This document shows, one piece after another, positions 48,085 through 61,076 of a stretch of DNA of 64,000 nt (position 1 is the first letter of the stretch; each line of letters starts with the position of its first letter). This DNA comes from Enoplosus armatus (Eukaryota > Chordata > Actinopteri > Centrarchiformes > Enoplosidae), in NCBI RefSeq assembly GCF_043641665.1, contig NC_092199.1, positions 16,734,649-16,798,648 on the forward strand, given 5' to 3'. A program made the translations under genes and the position numbers. Below the pieces are notes generated by a model. The model made no database searches, was not told where the DNA came from, and saw nothing but the letters and a program-made list of their open reading frames with translations.

Positions 48085-51000
48085 GCGCGTCAGGAACGTT
48101 AATGTTGTCACAAACTCACTCGGTACACACTTTTATACCTCTCATCCAACCACATAGATGTGCATGCATGGAAAAAGAAACAAACAGACAATGAGTACTA
48201 ACACGTATCCTGCTTTAAACATCTTGGGAAAGGAAGAGCACACACACACAGAAGACTTAGAGAGTATTTGTAGGATGCATACATTCCTCATGAGGTAGGG
48301 TTTTTGGTCAAATCGGAGTCACGAGACTCCAAGAGAAGCCCCGTTCACAATTTGAGTTTGATGACGTGTGCAAATGCAGTTTCGTGAAACCACGAGGGGA
48401 AAAAAGAAAAAGAAAAATTGCTTCCATTAGAGATTCTGTCACCGAAACCATACGAAAAGAAGACCAAAATGTATTTCTTAAAGCAATACTTCCAGCAAAA
48501 AAAATTATAAAATAAATAAATCAAATAGAGACACAAAAGTGGCAGCGTGTGCCGCGTGACCTCTTCAGGATGTGACCGGATGTCATTTTTGAATGAAGCC
48601 AAGGGACTAAAGGATTTGTATTTTTGAAGAGGACTAAAAACAGAGCTCAAGGAAATACCTTGCCAGATAAAGACGAGCGAGTGGTGGTTTTAAATGTTTC
48701 ATGTGCAACGACAAAAAAAACAAACAAAAACACGTGAACACGTGAGTGTGTTTGTCATGTATGTATGAATCCAAAAGAAGTGGGTTTATTTTGCTTTGAA
48801 TTGTAGTATTTATTTGAATCTAAAAAGACTTCATACTCTATTTTTTCTATTGTTTTTTTTGTTTGTTTTTTTTGGGTAAAGCAGATTTCTTTACTTTTCC
48901 GTCGACTTCTCTGTGCAACACCTTTGGTTGGCTGCTGTATGAGGTTTGACCAGCCGTTTTCAGACGGAATATTTCACCGTCTATGACGTCAGACTAGACT
49001 GAGAGAAGGCTTATGATGTCTCTGTTCTCCTTGTCAAACATATCTACTTCACTGTTGAAAGACTATTTTCTACTCACGCTTGAAATTCTCCTTCTTTGAA
49101 ACTCTTTTCTGAAGAATTCTGTTCCGAAACTTCCTCCGAAATGTGATGTCTGAAAAGAAGAGAAAAATGGATTTTCGACTCAATCTGAAGAAAAAAACCC
49201 CCCAAAAAAACACAGATGTTAAAAGAGTCACCTTTTATGAAATGCATGACGAGTAGCTCAAACTTACCTTTAAACAGAAAATTTGAACCGGCTTTACAAA
49301 AAAAAAAAATGTCGTGATGTGGAATTTCCGCCGTAGCACAATTTCTTGCATTATGTCCCAGAGTGAATATTGCCGTCATGATCTCCTGAGACATCCTAGG
49401 GCTTAAAAAAAAAAAAAGAAAAAGAAAAAAAAATTCAGAACAATAATTCGTTTCTATTCAGTGTGTTGTATTTGTATTTGCTATTAATGACATGTACATC
49501 TTACCACCTTCAGGAACAGGAGAAAAGCATGAGGACATAGAGCGAGAGGCTTGAGTTTCAATCGCTGGTAGGGAATTCAATGATGTAATTATAAAAGAGA
49601 ACTTTGCTTCCCTTATTGCAGATTTTAGTGAAGTAGTGTGGCATAGATGTGTTTGTTTTTTTTTAAAGTTAAAACAGCAAAAAGGTAATCCATTCCTTTC
49701 TTTGACTCATCATTAATATTACCTAAATAATCAGAAGAAAAAAAGGTATTGGATCATTCACGGGAATGGGCGTTTTGTGTGTTGCTTTTCAGACATAAAT
49801 CTGCATGAACTTGTGTGTGCTAAAGCTCTGTTGTGAAAACCTGCTCCGTGTTTCTCCCGCCACAAAGCCGTAGTACTCCGTAGACGTAGCATAGCTGCGA
49901 ACATGTTTCTTTATCTCGTGAGAGTCCGTGGCCTCGGCTCGGATCCGCCCTCACGTGATCCCGCTTGGATTCATTCTTTGGTTCATCGAAAGCTGCTCCG
50001 GGATCAGCGAGCGAGTATGCAAATGGGCTACATCTTGTGGCAAATCTCTGACCTCATCGGCAGCCTGACTTCTGACTGGGGAACAAAGGACGGTCCTGGT
50101 ACAGACACTGTAGCCGCGCTGTTTTCCGCAGCCGCTTGCCCTCCCTCCCTCTGCCACTCACTCCGCAGCGTTTACTGTGTGAGCTCCAGCGCATGAGACT
50201 CAACTGGTGAGTCGCCTTCCACGTGACCGTATTCGTTACCTCATCACGTCATTCTTTCTCCGCTGCGTACCCCTAAAACCAGCCTCCTGCTTCTCCTTAG
50301 CACTTCCCAGATGTGTTCACAGTGTGTCAAACGTCCATCCAAACAAACCATTTCGTCTCACTACAAGTCAAGCGAGACGATGGTAAATCTGGCAGTGGCG
50401 GAGCCAAGGGGTGGCCAGTGACGGCCTCTAGGGCTGTTGGTTTTTTGAAAAAATATATAGGAATGAGAACTAACACATAACGTGTTTGAATTATATGGAA
50501 CGCAAGCCACACAGCCTAATCGTAAAATACACTGCAGAGTTGACCTTTTGTTCCTTTGCCGTGCCTCCGCTTCCTTAGCAGGCGCCATGCTAACGTTTGA
50601 CCTCAGTCGCTGTGAAAGGGCAGCGAACAGCTCCACCTTATCTGTGATTTGGTGTCAATATTATCTGTTGGGCGCAGCTTGATAGTTTCCTACGTTTTGC
50701 GTTAGCGAGGACGACGATTGTGCAGTTTACCGACAGGGCAACAGGGCGTACAATAGATCAGAGTGACAGCGTATTTTATTGCAGTGTATTTTAAAGTACC
50801 TCATTTGCACGAATCACGAATTCAATCAGATCACTACAGATTAGTTAGCTGGTTTAGCAGGCCTACTTTTTCCTACGCTGTGTAGGAGTGATGTTTAAAG
50901 GTGCCCTCTGGAGTTTTCATGTAAACTAACGTGACGCCACCAATTGTCAGCAGAATAGCACAAAACTGACGGCAGGATGCGAGTTGCGCGCGCATGTGCG

Positions 51001-51855
51001 TCCTTCCACGCACAAATGGGGACCCACTCGTTAAAAAACAAGTCAAAAACTCCACAGGGCCCCTTTAACTGCACAGTGTTGTCTTTCAGAGTTGAAGTGG
51101 AGACCCAAATTTTTCACAAGATTTCTGCATCAACATCATTCAAGTGCGTTCCAAAATTCTCACTGACTTTTATTACTTCCAAGTGTTTGGCTCCTGTCTT
51201 TGAAACAGGAAGATTCATCATTATTTCGGGCCGCCAACACTATTAGGTGCTCATTTTGGACAACATAGCCACCTTTTGTTCACTAGCGAGCATCCAACAC
51301 CCACTAATTGCCCATTAAACGTCTTTTAAGCTTGGTGCTCCTTTAGCAGTGACTGTTGAATTAAGAAGAGAGTGATCCAAAATAGTGACGCTACACAAAA
51401 AAAATGAAAAGGGCAGATTTATGTGCCAAAGAGAATAATGGTTTCAGCCGCCTGTATGAAAACTGACTGGCTCCGCCACCAGAATCTGGCTGAGATAATT
51501 CCACTTTCCACTTGATTTACGGTCGGGTCCACTTTCCGCTGCAGCTGAGGACACCTTGACCTGGGAAGGAAGGATGAGTCACACCAAACCACGCATTAAA
51601 AGGGACACGTCACCTTCCCTTCCTCGCGACGCCTGAATCGGTCGCTGCTGCCCCCTCACCTCATCCACAACGTAACGTGTTGTAATGGAGTTCCAGTGTC
51701 TTTCTGTCCAGTGTCTTTGTTTCAAAGCATCACGATTTTGGTGGAGTTTTTGTGAGTAGATGACCACAGCACTAGAACTCGTATCCGGTTCTGTCTTTGC
51801 AATACAACTGTCTTCCTGTAAGCTGAGATTTAGTCAATAAAACGAGAATTCTTGT
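48085..51855 (+). other. Probable long 3' UTR of the SBK1-like gene
   Basis: No gene is seen between the kinase stop (48082-48084) and a good AATAAA at 51836-51841, where the mRNA may end; this would give a 3.8 kb 3' UTR. An earlier AATAAATAAA cluster near 48512 could give a short form. A MITE is inserted at 50899-51064. The extent is inferred; no transcript evidence is available. Confidence 0.4.
50899..51064. mobile_element. MITE with TTAA target duplication (piggyBac-like)
   Basis: A 166 bp element with imperfect terminal inverted repeats: left AGGTGCCCTCTGGAGTTTT, right end the complement of AGGGGCCCTGTGGAGTTTT. It is flanked on both sides by TTAA (50895-50898 and 51065-51068), the target duplication of piggyBac-type transposons. 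There is no coding capacity, so it is nonautonomous. Confidence 0.75.
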
Positions 51856-51859
51856 CGGA

Positions 51860-53190
51860 GTGATCTTTGTTATCCAGACTCTTTTGTCCCCCCCCCCCCT
51901 TAATTCATCTTAATTTATCAAACTTTGAAATGGTAAACATCTAAGAAATAACACATTAATGAAAAAAAATCTATATGAATTAAAATATTGTGAAATATAT
52001 ATTATATATATATAAATACACACACACACAATTAAAAGTAAACTCATTATTTTCATTGTCATTATTAAAATTTGCATTTTTAATTGGTGTTGTCGCCAAG
52101 TCCTGCCCTTTCACCCCTCAGCCAATCACGTGGTCCCAGCCCATCTGAGCAAATTCAACAGCCGCTAACAAATGTAGCCAACTAGCTCCTGTCAGCTAGA
52201 GCGCCAACAATGCCACAGTGCTTGTGAATCAACCTAATGAGCTGCTGTGCTAAAGAAATACAGTGCGCAGACACCAGAACCACTTACTTTACAAGGCTAC
52301 TGATGCAAGCTGGCTAACCCACCAGGTTTGGCCTGTGAGCTTGGATCTTTAGCCTACTTAGCATCCAAGTGAAGGAGCCAGGCATTTTGAAATAATTAAA
52401 TAATAATTAATGCTGCATATTTTTTTTGTTAGGTCACAACAAAACTATAAACACAACGTTGACACATTATCACCTTACAGAGTTGTTGAGGCGAACATGT
52501 TAGCGAACAGCTGCCAGCAGACCAACATTAGCATTTGTTTTGAGTCGTGTTTCTGGCTACTTGATAAAGCGAGGCTGACATTCGCTCTCCATTTTAACTC
52601 CGTTGGGCCTCAACCAACTCCTAAAGGGGAATGCGTGGCTCTTTAGCGTTAGCTGCTAAATGCTCCGCTACGTTCATCAGCTAGTCGCTAATGCGGCCGC
52701 GTGACGCTGCGGCAAGTAGAGGACAGCAAATGTCACAGTGGGAAAAGCACAGCTGTGAATACTAAAATGAATGTAGCTGAATTCCATTTAGCTGCTTGAG
52801 TTGCAGGGTCCACCTGAATGGAATGGGGCCATCATTTGTTATTAGCAACACCTGAGTTTTTCCTACTATGACAAGTCAAAATGTCCGCTGTGAAAAAGGA
52901 CTTTTTTTTTTTTTTTTTTTAATTCTTTGGGTTTGTCATAAGCACTCCTTAGTCATTTGATCCATTAATACAAAAAACATGAACTAGTGCAGCTTTAAAT
53001 AGAATTACAATAGAAATGAACCCATTATTTCACAGTTCATGTATTTATACGTATTACTATTCATATTTATTATGTTATATTTAATAGTGGTCATTTTGCA
53101 GCTCACAATATGATCAAAATATTTTCATCAAATGAACATTTTTGCCACCAGTCACCCAAAAATACAAATCTCGTACAGAAAACCACAAAG
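51860..53190. other. Intergenic gap between convergent SBK1-like and TCF20-like genes
   Basis: AT-rich, with a TA-rich patch (51985-52020), GCTAGC-rich words near 52180-52700 and a T20 run near 52902-52920. No gene recognised. Confidence 0.5.
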
Positions 53191-53888
53191 TTGAACAAAA
53201 TATTTATTTTTGACAATTACATGGACCTCTGACGCTCCGAGAGGTGGCCGAGACGGCACAAAAAGTTGCCATAAAAAAAGACCATGGAGAAAAGTGACAC
53301 GAGGTGGCAGTCCCAGTCCCACGTTAAACCTAAAGGAACACCACACACTGACAGACACACGGAGGGGGGCGTTGGAATGTGATGAGTTAAGTGTGCACCG
53401 GGGCGGGCTTTGCATCTGAGGGGATGACCACATCCTGCCACATGTATCATTGCTCCAGTCAATGAGGGGTTAAACACAACTAGCTGCCCCCCCCCCGGCC
53501 CAGAAAGGAAAAACAGAAAGGAAAAAAAAATTCAAATCATTAGAATATCTGAGATTCAGCCCTGAGATTAACACATGGACAAAATTTTTTTTTGTAAGAA
53601 TAAAACATATTCCAAAAGCTGTATTTGGTACAAAGCAAACAACTGCCTGTAACTGAAAAAAAATCAGTGAAAATAAAAAAAAAAAAAATCAATTTCAATG
53701 CAACAAAATGTAAAATACACAGAACATAAAAGATGGCACACATGAACATGGTGTTCCAGGATAAGGGGATTTGGGGGGGGGGGGGGTGAGGTGTGTGTGT
53801 GCTGCTGGTGGGGGCTCTAAGCAGACGAAGCCTTTGGCCGCCTCTGTGAGGACACCCGCCGACACTGAGCCGTGGCTTCATGGATCTC

Positions 53889-53933
53889 ACACACACACAA
53901 ACACAAACACAAACACAAACACAAACACAAACA
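53889..53933. repeat. (ACACAA)n repeat
   Basis: A short CA run passing into about six copies of ACACAA, within the presumed 3' UTR of the TCF20-like gene. Confidence 0.9.
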
Positions 53934-55726
53934 GGTCTCAGATGGCACAACGCTGCCCCTAGTGGCGCTATGCAAGAGTACATGGAGACGTCACACCACC
54001 ACTGACCAACTTTTCTCTCGAAACAAAAACAGGCAGGCTGCCGGACCGAAGCCCTGACCTCATCACCTGATTCAACAAGTACTAAAACACACCGGGAGCT
54101 CATCTCAGCACATGGTTTTAAAAACACATCCCGGACTGTCAGTGTGTACCTGCGTGGTCGGAGGGTTCATCAGGACTTGGCCTACCAATGCCCCCTGGTA
54201 CTGATGAGAGTCTGCAGCAGAAAAGTGCATGCAAGCTGCCTTCAGTCATCAGGATGTCCAAAGGAAGGTGATGTACATCCACTGATTTGTCGTTGCACCA
54301 CAAGCTAGTGAGAACAGGAAAAACTGTATATACCTCTAGTACATCAGATAAGGCTTTTTCAGAGAGGTTCTGGGTGTAATTCACCATTTAGGCCACAGTC
54401 AAGAAATAAAAACCGCAGTGGGCCGTCAGCATTGTCATTCCTATTAAAAATTAAGGTTGATGTAAACCAAAGATCCTCAATGTCAGCATAGAAACGCAGA
54501 TCCTGCTTAAACTTCAGTGACACCGGCGAAGCCGAGGGGTCCTTAAAGTCCCAAACAGGGTTTTTCTTGAGGTACACTCAAGAGCAAACTGAACAGAGAG
54601 AGAAATGATTGCCGCTCCGACAGAGAAGAAATCCGAGTAAAACAGCAGATGACTTGCATTGAAGAGGAATCCCTTTACTTCGCGGGGGAAAAAAACAAAA
54701 TAATAAGCCTGCTTTAATTCATTATCCCCAAAACAGGGCTCTCGACAAATCTTACCGAAATTCTATTAAGATAACAACTGATTTTAAGGGCAAACATGGG
54801 AGCATTTAAGTTCTGCCAGCCTGAAAGTGGGAGGCCAAAGTGCTTTAAGCCAAATAATAATAATAATAATAAAATATCACATTGTCTCATCCGGATGGTC
54901 CAATGTGTCTCTTTTTTTCGAAGTTCACAGGACGACCTGTGGACCTCAAAGAGCCACATGAGAAAGCTTGAAGCAAATGAGGTGGAGTGGGGTGGGGTGG
55001 GGTGGGGGGGGGTGCCAGTTAGCTGAAGAAAGTAATACTGTAGGACCAGACGTGTTCAGTGCCACTCCAAAGTGCTGCCTGCAAAAACCCCTCACGTGGG
55101 GGAGAATACATTCGAAACAAGCGGTTCAGTCCCCTCGAGAACAGCAACTGGGCCCCAAACATTCAGTGCAAGTGTATTTGAGACACCGCTCTGTGAAACA
55201 AAAATGTAATGTAATGCCATGCGTCGCATCACGTCACGCCCCCCCCGCCAAAAAAACGTGGAACCCTGATGTGTCCACATCGTCCGATGAAGTACCTTGT
55301 TCTGCGGGTGTCATATCTGGACCGTCCAGCCCTTTCTCTGTCCCATCTTTTAATAAAGCCAGTATCCCCTCGACCGGCAACAGCAATAACTTAAAGAAAA
55401 AACACACACACAATCAAACCTCTTTGACAACTGCTAAAGAAGCCTATAAGAAAAGAAAAAAAACTTTAAAAAAAAACAACTCCAGGAATAAATAAACCAA
55501 ATATAATCAAATACTTACAAAATCTTTAAAAAAAATTAAATATCTTTGATTGTTATTCAAATTTAATCCAGGAAACAAAAAAAATCCATATAAATAAACT
55601 ACAAAGTGACAACACAAATGACAAAATTCAGCATGTTACTTTGTGTGGAGCTGAGAGTAGGTTTTTCCTCAGTCAGCGGGCGTTGTTGGTGTCTGCCTGA
55701 TGAGTACCGAGGTGGGAGGTGGTGGT

Positions 55727-55753
55727 GGGGGGGGGGGGGGGGGGGGGGGGGGG
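55727..55753. repeat. 27-base poly-G tract
   Basis: Uninterrupted G on the plus strand, which is C in the TCF20-like sense transcript. Similar shorter G runs occur at 41541-41558, 41920-41937 and 57076-57089, and after a TG run at 63088-63102. Confidence 0.95.
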
Positions 55754-56620
55754 TAACAGTGCAGTTGAAGAGCAGAGGATGAAGTTAAGGTTTACGGGTG
55801 CTAGCTGTCAGTCAGAAGAGCCCTGGTCCACAGGAGAGCGGTGTTGCAGGTGAACTTCTGGATGGATAAACAGAAAACATGTTTCCAAGTGGCGAAATTC
55901 ATCGGCACTAAATAAACAAATTAATTTCTCTTTATTTAGCAGGGACAAGGCAGTTGTTAGGTCACGCTACAGTATCCATGTACGACAGCAAACATAACGC
56001 TATTACAGAAGTTATCATTTGTAATTAGCATTACTCTAATGCTAGCTAAATTAGGCAACGCCGTTAGCCGCAACGCCGTTAGCCTATGTCGACTGACATA
56101 TTCAGCTGCTTGTCGTGAAGAACAATGTGTAATGTATTTGACGTTATATGTAGCTTGCTAACGCTAGCTAATTATTATGCTATCATGGAGACCATGGTGA
56201 AGTTTACAGCCTAACGTTAGCTTTTCACTTCTGGCGATTCTTTTCTGGCAATTCCGTGTACGCTTTTAAAAAAAATAATCATAAAAGCGGTGAAGATTAT
56301 CTTGCTGAACATGCTGTTTGCCACAGAGCTTATTTTCTGCAATAATCCGAAATGCCACAGAAAAATCCCATTAGCGTTTAGTCGAGGGAACCAGGGCGAT
56401 GCTAACTTCCCCGGGTTGGCCTACAAAAATACGTCATCCCTGCAGCACTCTATGTGGGCCGAGCTCCAAAAACCTCCTATACTTCCCATAATGCAACTAA
56501 TTTCCAGCTTGGAGACCACTTTGACACTGCTTTGGAGACGAAAACTTGACACAACTTCCTCCAGAGGACATGAAAGCAGAGCGGGTATTTACTGACCTCG
56601 TGTGGTTTCTGCTAACTTCG

Positions 56621-59600
56621 TCACCTGCTGTCATCCCATCGGTTCCCTGGAGGGGCTTTGAATGTCTTGTTCTGGGGAGGGGAGAGGAATCACAAACATC
56701 AATATTTAGTTGATAATAGTAATATTTAGTTTTAATAACAGAAACAAACATTATGCCCAATTAGCTAATTTGTCTAAAACAACTTGTACAATTTGAAAAG
56801 GTGCAGTTATGTCGGCTCACCTTGTGCTTTTTACACTTCATGGAGAAATTCTCTTCAATGAGTACACAGTCTGCTGGAGACAAGAGCAGAACAGGAGCTG
56901 AAGATGCCACACTGATTCCCCCAAAATCTAACTAAATAAATTAATTAAAAAAGGTTCAACCGCCCACACGTGCAAGCTCGGGCTTTGTGCAGAAGTGATA
57001 ACAGCCAGCCGCACTTCACAAAAGAGCTATTTACAAACCCAAAACACACAAGAACTCAGACGCACTCACACAACGCACCAGCTGGGGGGGGGGGGGGGTT
57101 CAACATACCAACTTTAGCCACAAAAAGGCACCAGAATCTAAACCTGGACAAACAGAACCAAAACTAAACTACATGGCTGGATGCCACTAGGAATGAATTG
57201 AGTGAGCCCACAACTTTCGGATTAAAAAGACAGAAAAAAAACATGGCGGCGCACATTGTACCTGTGGCTTTGTTCCCTTGTGATGTGTGGAGAGGATGGG
57301 GGGCAGAGAGCGGCACTCACCTGACTCCAGAGCACACCTGTAGTGGTACTTGCTGGGACAGCCTTTGAAGAAGCACCCCAGCGTGGCGCCCAGCTCGCGG
57401 CACGCTGAACACATCTAAAAAAAACACACACACACACACACACGGTCAAATGGAGACATTGTGAACATGTCATGCTTACATACAAGATGCAGTACCAACC
57501 ATATGAAATACGTTAAAAACACAAACTGCTGGAGACAAGAGCAGAACAGGAGCTGCTTCAAGATCTTTTTGTGAATTTAAAGGCCGTGTTTACCCGCAAT
57601 CAGGCCTTGAAGTTAAAGTTACAGGCGTAGAAATGTCCTACGTTCATCCGTGAAGAAAACTGTGCGTGGTACAAACATGGTTGGTGTACAATCGACTGAG
57701 CGTTCAACCTGCCTCACAGTATTCTGCCTTAACAGGCCTTTTTCACAGCAGGTATCTGGACTCGACAGAGAAAAAGGTGTTGTCCCAGTAAGCCATGACA
57801 GTGCGACAGCAAGTCGACGCACCTCACACACACACACATACACACACACACACACTCATAAATCATAGGTTTGTGTGGTGAGTTTCATTATGAAAACGCA
57901 GGCCCACGGGCAACCAAAGAAAAGGAAAACACGACCGAGTCTACCGGGCCCCTGCAGCCTGACGCCTTCCATCCATTACTCACGTGTTTTCCCCCCTTGG
58001 GATCACGAATATGGGAAACGTCCTGATGCTGATCATAAGATATTTTGTGCGGAGAGACATTTTAGCCTGAGGGCACCTAGTGGATGAAGTGATCAGCTGA
58101 TGGCCTGCACGTTAACCTGGAACCGCTTTAATCATAAAGTAATCATTTAAGCCATTTCTTTTTGTCCAGCCTCTTAAAATGTGACTATTTACTGGTTTTC
58201 TCTGACTGCAAACTGAGAGCTCCTTGCTGCCTCGCCAGCTGTGAGGGAGCATCACTGCAGAGAGCTGCGCTTTTTAAAGAGCATCTCTCTTTGCAAAAGC
58301 ACAACAAGCCAAGCCCTCGAGCAATGCAAAATCTTTTTCATATTGAACAAATCACAATGTCTCAGGGTTGCTTGCCTTTACCAATAATTTCTAATCTGTT
58401 TCCATTTGGCATAATTGTCATTATTCATGCTTACTGATGCTTTGATTTGATAAAAGATCCAAAACATATTCGTATCCTAGAGGCCTTTAAAACAGGCGGC
58501 CATTATCTTCATGTTTTGATAATTTCCAGCTCCATCACATCAACCGCATCTCCGTGTGGCACTGTGCAAACAATATGTTCACATTACAGTCTTAAAGAAG
58601 GGCAGCTTTACCGTCTCCTGGGCCACCTTGACAGCCTCCTCCAGTCCGTAGACTCTGCCCTTGACGAGGAACACGCCTGCGGACCAGATGCCGCAGTCTT
58701 CGTGGAGCCAGTATTCGCAGGGCTCCAGAGGCAGCACGGGGGGGCTGTACCAGTCTTCCACATCGGCGGAGCCGCCTTCTGACCGAGCCCGCTTAGCTGC
58801 AGGGCTGCCAGTACAGTCTGCAGTCCACCGCTGGCTATCCAGGAGGCCCTTCTGCTTCAGCGGAGCTCCCGGCCTGGGGGGCCGCGGTGCGGCACACTTC
58901 CTCCCCCTGCCCCTGACACTGCAGGACGAGGAGTCCGAATCACTGTAGTCATCCTCGTCCTCTTTGAGGCCCGACATGCTGGCTGGTGTTTTGGTGCTTG
59001 GCTGGTAGCCCTCGGGGTAATAAGGGCCGTGGAGGTCCCCCAAGTCCATGGCGTTGGCCGACTGCCCGCACAGGCAGCAGACGAGCGAGCGCTGGTGCTG
59101 GCTGTGCATGGACACCCGGCCCAGCTGCAGACAGGAAGTGCTGGGCACAACTGCAGAAATAAAGCCACCGGGGTGCTGCTGGCCCCTCTTGCGTTGCGTC
59201 CTCACCTCCTCGGGGTAGTTGACTACAGTACACAGTGACGGCGACGACTGCTGACGCTCCACGCGGATGAATGGAGAGAAACCGTCAAGCCTCAAGTCCC
59301 TTTTCTCCTCTTTGTAGTTGACGTACCTCAACTTGATCTCCGGCTCCTTGGGGGCGAACATGGAGGACGACTGGCTCGGCTTGTGTTTCTTCCGCCTATT
59401 CTTGGGAGCGCGAGCCCCCCTCGTCTTGGCAGTGGGAGATGTTTTGCTACCTGTGGCCTTGCCTTTGGCTTTGCCTGGGCTTTTCTTTGGAGATTTCGAT
59501 GGTGCTGGCGGCGGTGGGGAGAACCTTTCCGCAGGAATTTCCACGGAGGGGTCAGGGTGAGAAAGAGGCTCCCCCTTTGAGTTTTTGTGCACAGCAAACT

Positions 59601-61071
59601 GAGGGCTTTTTGGAGGTGTGCTGCTGTGTGACTTCTTAGAATCAGAGGTAGAGTCTTTGCAACTGTCAGTGTTAATGGTATTAGTTTGACCCCTTTTCAT
59701 TGGAATTACTGCTTTCTGTTTCACTGAGAAAGACGCTTTCGTTCTGCTTTTCCGCTTTTTTTCCGACAGGGCGCCGTCCCTCTTAGGACTGGTCAACCTG
59801 CCCGAGTTTATGTTCATAACTATGGCCTCTAACCGCGTCCCTCGGCCAGACCGTATTGGCAGCTTCTTTTCTCTTAAAGTTCTCTGTAGTGCCCTCGCGT
59901 TCCCGTTCATGTGAGGAATGACAGTCTTGGGTTTGGTTTCCGAAACATCTGACACACGAACATCGTCGACCAAAGACGTCCGTCGATGGACAGGCTGCTT
60001 GTCTTCATCGCTCGAGTCCAACCTGGTGGTGCCATCGCTGATGCCAGAGCCTGGCTGAATGGCCCCCTCTGTACTCAAGACATCCCACGCAACCTCGTCT
60101 GTTGTCTCTAGATAAGAGTTGTCGCCGCTGGGTGAGCTGGAGGTCTGAGGCAGGATGAATACGTCCTCCACATCATCCTGTGAGGTAGCCGATGGGGAGA
60201 CGGGGTCCTCCAGAGGACTGATGTACTCCCTGCTTAGTGAGCACAGGTCTCGAGCGCCGACGCTGTTTGGGACGACCACTGGGTCCTGCTTCTTAGACAT
60301 GTGAAAGAGCACCTCAGGCCCCCCCCTGTCCTCATCCTCCCGTGTGGCAGGGGTGACAGTTTCCGGCGAGGATTCAGCACATACTCTGGAACTTGACCAG
60401 CTATCACTCCGACCATTCTCCAAACCCCGAGAAAGGCTGTGTTCCTCTTCGCCTTGTACATGCTTATCCACGACAGAGTCGCTGGAAATGACTCCACCAT
60501 TGACCTCACGAGTCTCCTGCGTTGGACAGACTCCCCCATCGGTCTCCGGTCCCGCCTGAGCCTGCGGCAGTGACTGAAAAAGTGCTGTCTGTGTGGCGAG
60601 GCCCACGGGCCCCTCAACCTGCTCCAAGTAATGCTGGTCGAGTGCACAGCCAGTCTCCCCAAGCCCCTTATCGGAGTCACAAGGAGGGTGGAGGGACAAC
60701 TTGCTGATAGGCGGCACGCCGCACAGAGGCGGACGCCGAGACAGGGAGTCGTGTGTGGAGAAGACGCGAGACCTGCTCACGTAGGAGAGGGTGACCGTAG
60801 TGTGGGAGAAGGCATCGTCTGGTTGAATCTGATCCCCTGATTGGAGTGCGACGTTCGAGGAGCCGGTCTCCGAGAAGGGTAGTCCGGGGTTGCTGGCCCC
60901 GGAGTTTGGGTACCAGCCGGGGCTCTTGACCTTCTGCAGGGCTTCGAGGGACGTGGCGTTGAGGACGCATTCCTCGCCTTTCCTGGTCAGGTCAATCACC
61001 GCTGGGATGCTGGAGGTGGAGAGGTCTTGAGGCTGTAGATCATCCAAACTCCCAGGTGGTTGCTGCTCCAT
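56621..61071 (-). CDS. TCF20/RAI1-family chromatin protein with split extended PHD finger (short form, ~885 aa)
   Basis: Minus-strand coding exons 61071-58612, 57414-57321, 56873-56821 and 56671-56621, joined in phase (2658 nt). TCF20 and RAI1 are nuclear chromatin-associated regulators. Landmarks: a basic GRGTRLEAIVMNI box near residue 406, an AT-hook-like KGKATGSK region, PEIKLRYVNYK near 577, the CCLCGQSANAMDLGDLHGPY motif (Cys from 665), then YWLHEDCGIW (about 787), GRVYGLEEAV, CSACRELGATLGC, YHYRCALES and ADCVLIEENFSMKCKKHK, forming the extended PHD finger across three exons. NKTFK at the start of the last exon also fits TCF20 more than RAI1. The start at 61071 is chosen because an acceptor lies 5 bases upstream (exon from 61076), so the frame upstream of it is intronic. 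The protein is less than half the usual vertebrate TCF20 length (about 1,960 aa), so it may be a fish paralogue; I therefore give no symbol. Confidence 0.87.
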
Positions 61072-61076
61072 AACAA

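Larger units (their letters stand above)
53190..56620 (-). other. Probable 3' UTR and terminal intron of the TCF20-like gene
   Basis: On the minus strand a poly(A) signal AATAAA lies at 53208-53203 (TTTATT on plus). A strong acceptor (CCATCCAG, exon from 55857 downward) suggests that a terminal exon of about 2.7 kb runs from 55857 to about 53190, spliced from a donor at 56624. If used, translation would end at 55814-55812 instead of 56623-56621. The stretch also holds a hexameric (ACACAA)n repeat and a G27 run. Confidence 0.45.

Noticed and set aside
49903..50196. 97-codon plus-strand frame downstream of SBK1
   Set aside because: No domain or splice context linking it to a gene; lies in the presumed 3' UTR.
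53540..54127. 195-codon minus-strand frame in the TCF20-like 3' region
   Set aside because: Contains a poly-Val-Cys run from the ACACAA repeat and hydrophobic low-complexity sequence, downstream of both candidate stop codons; no homology recognised.
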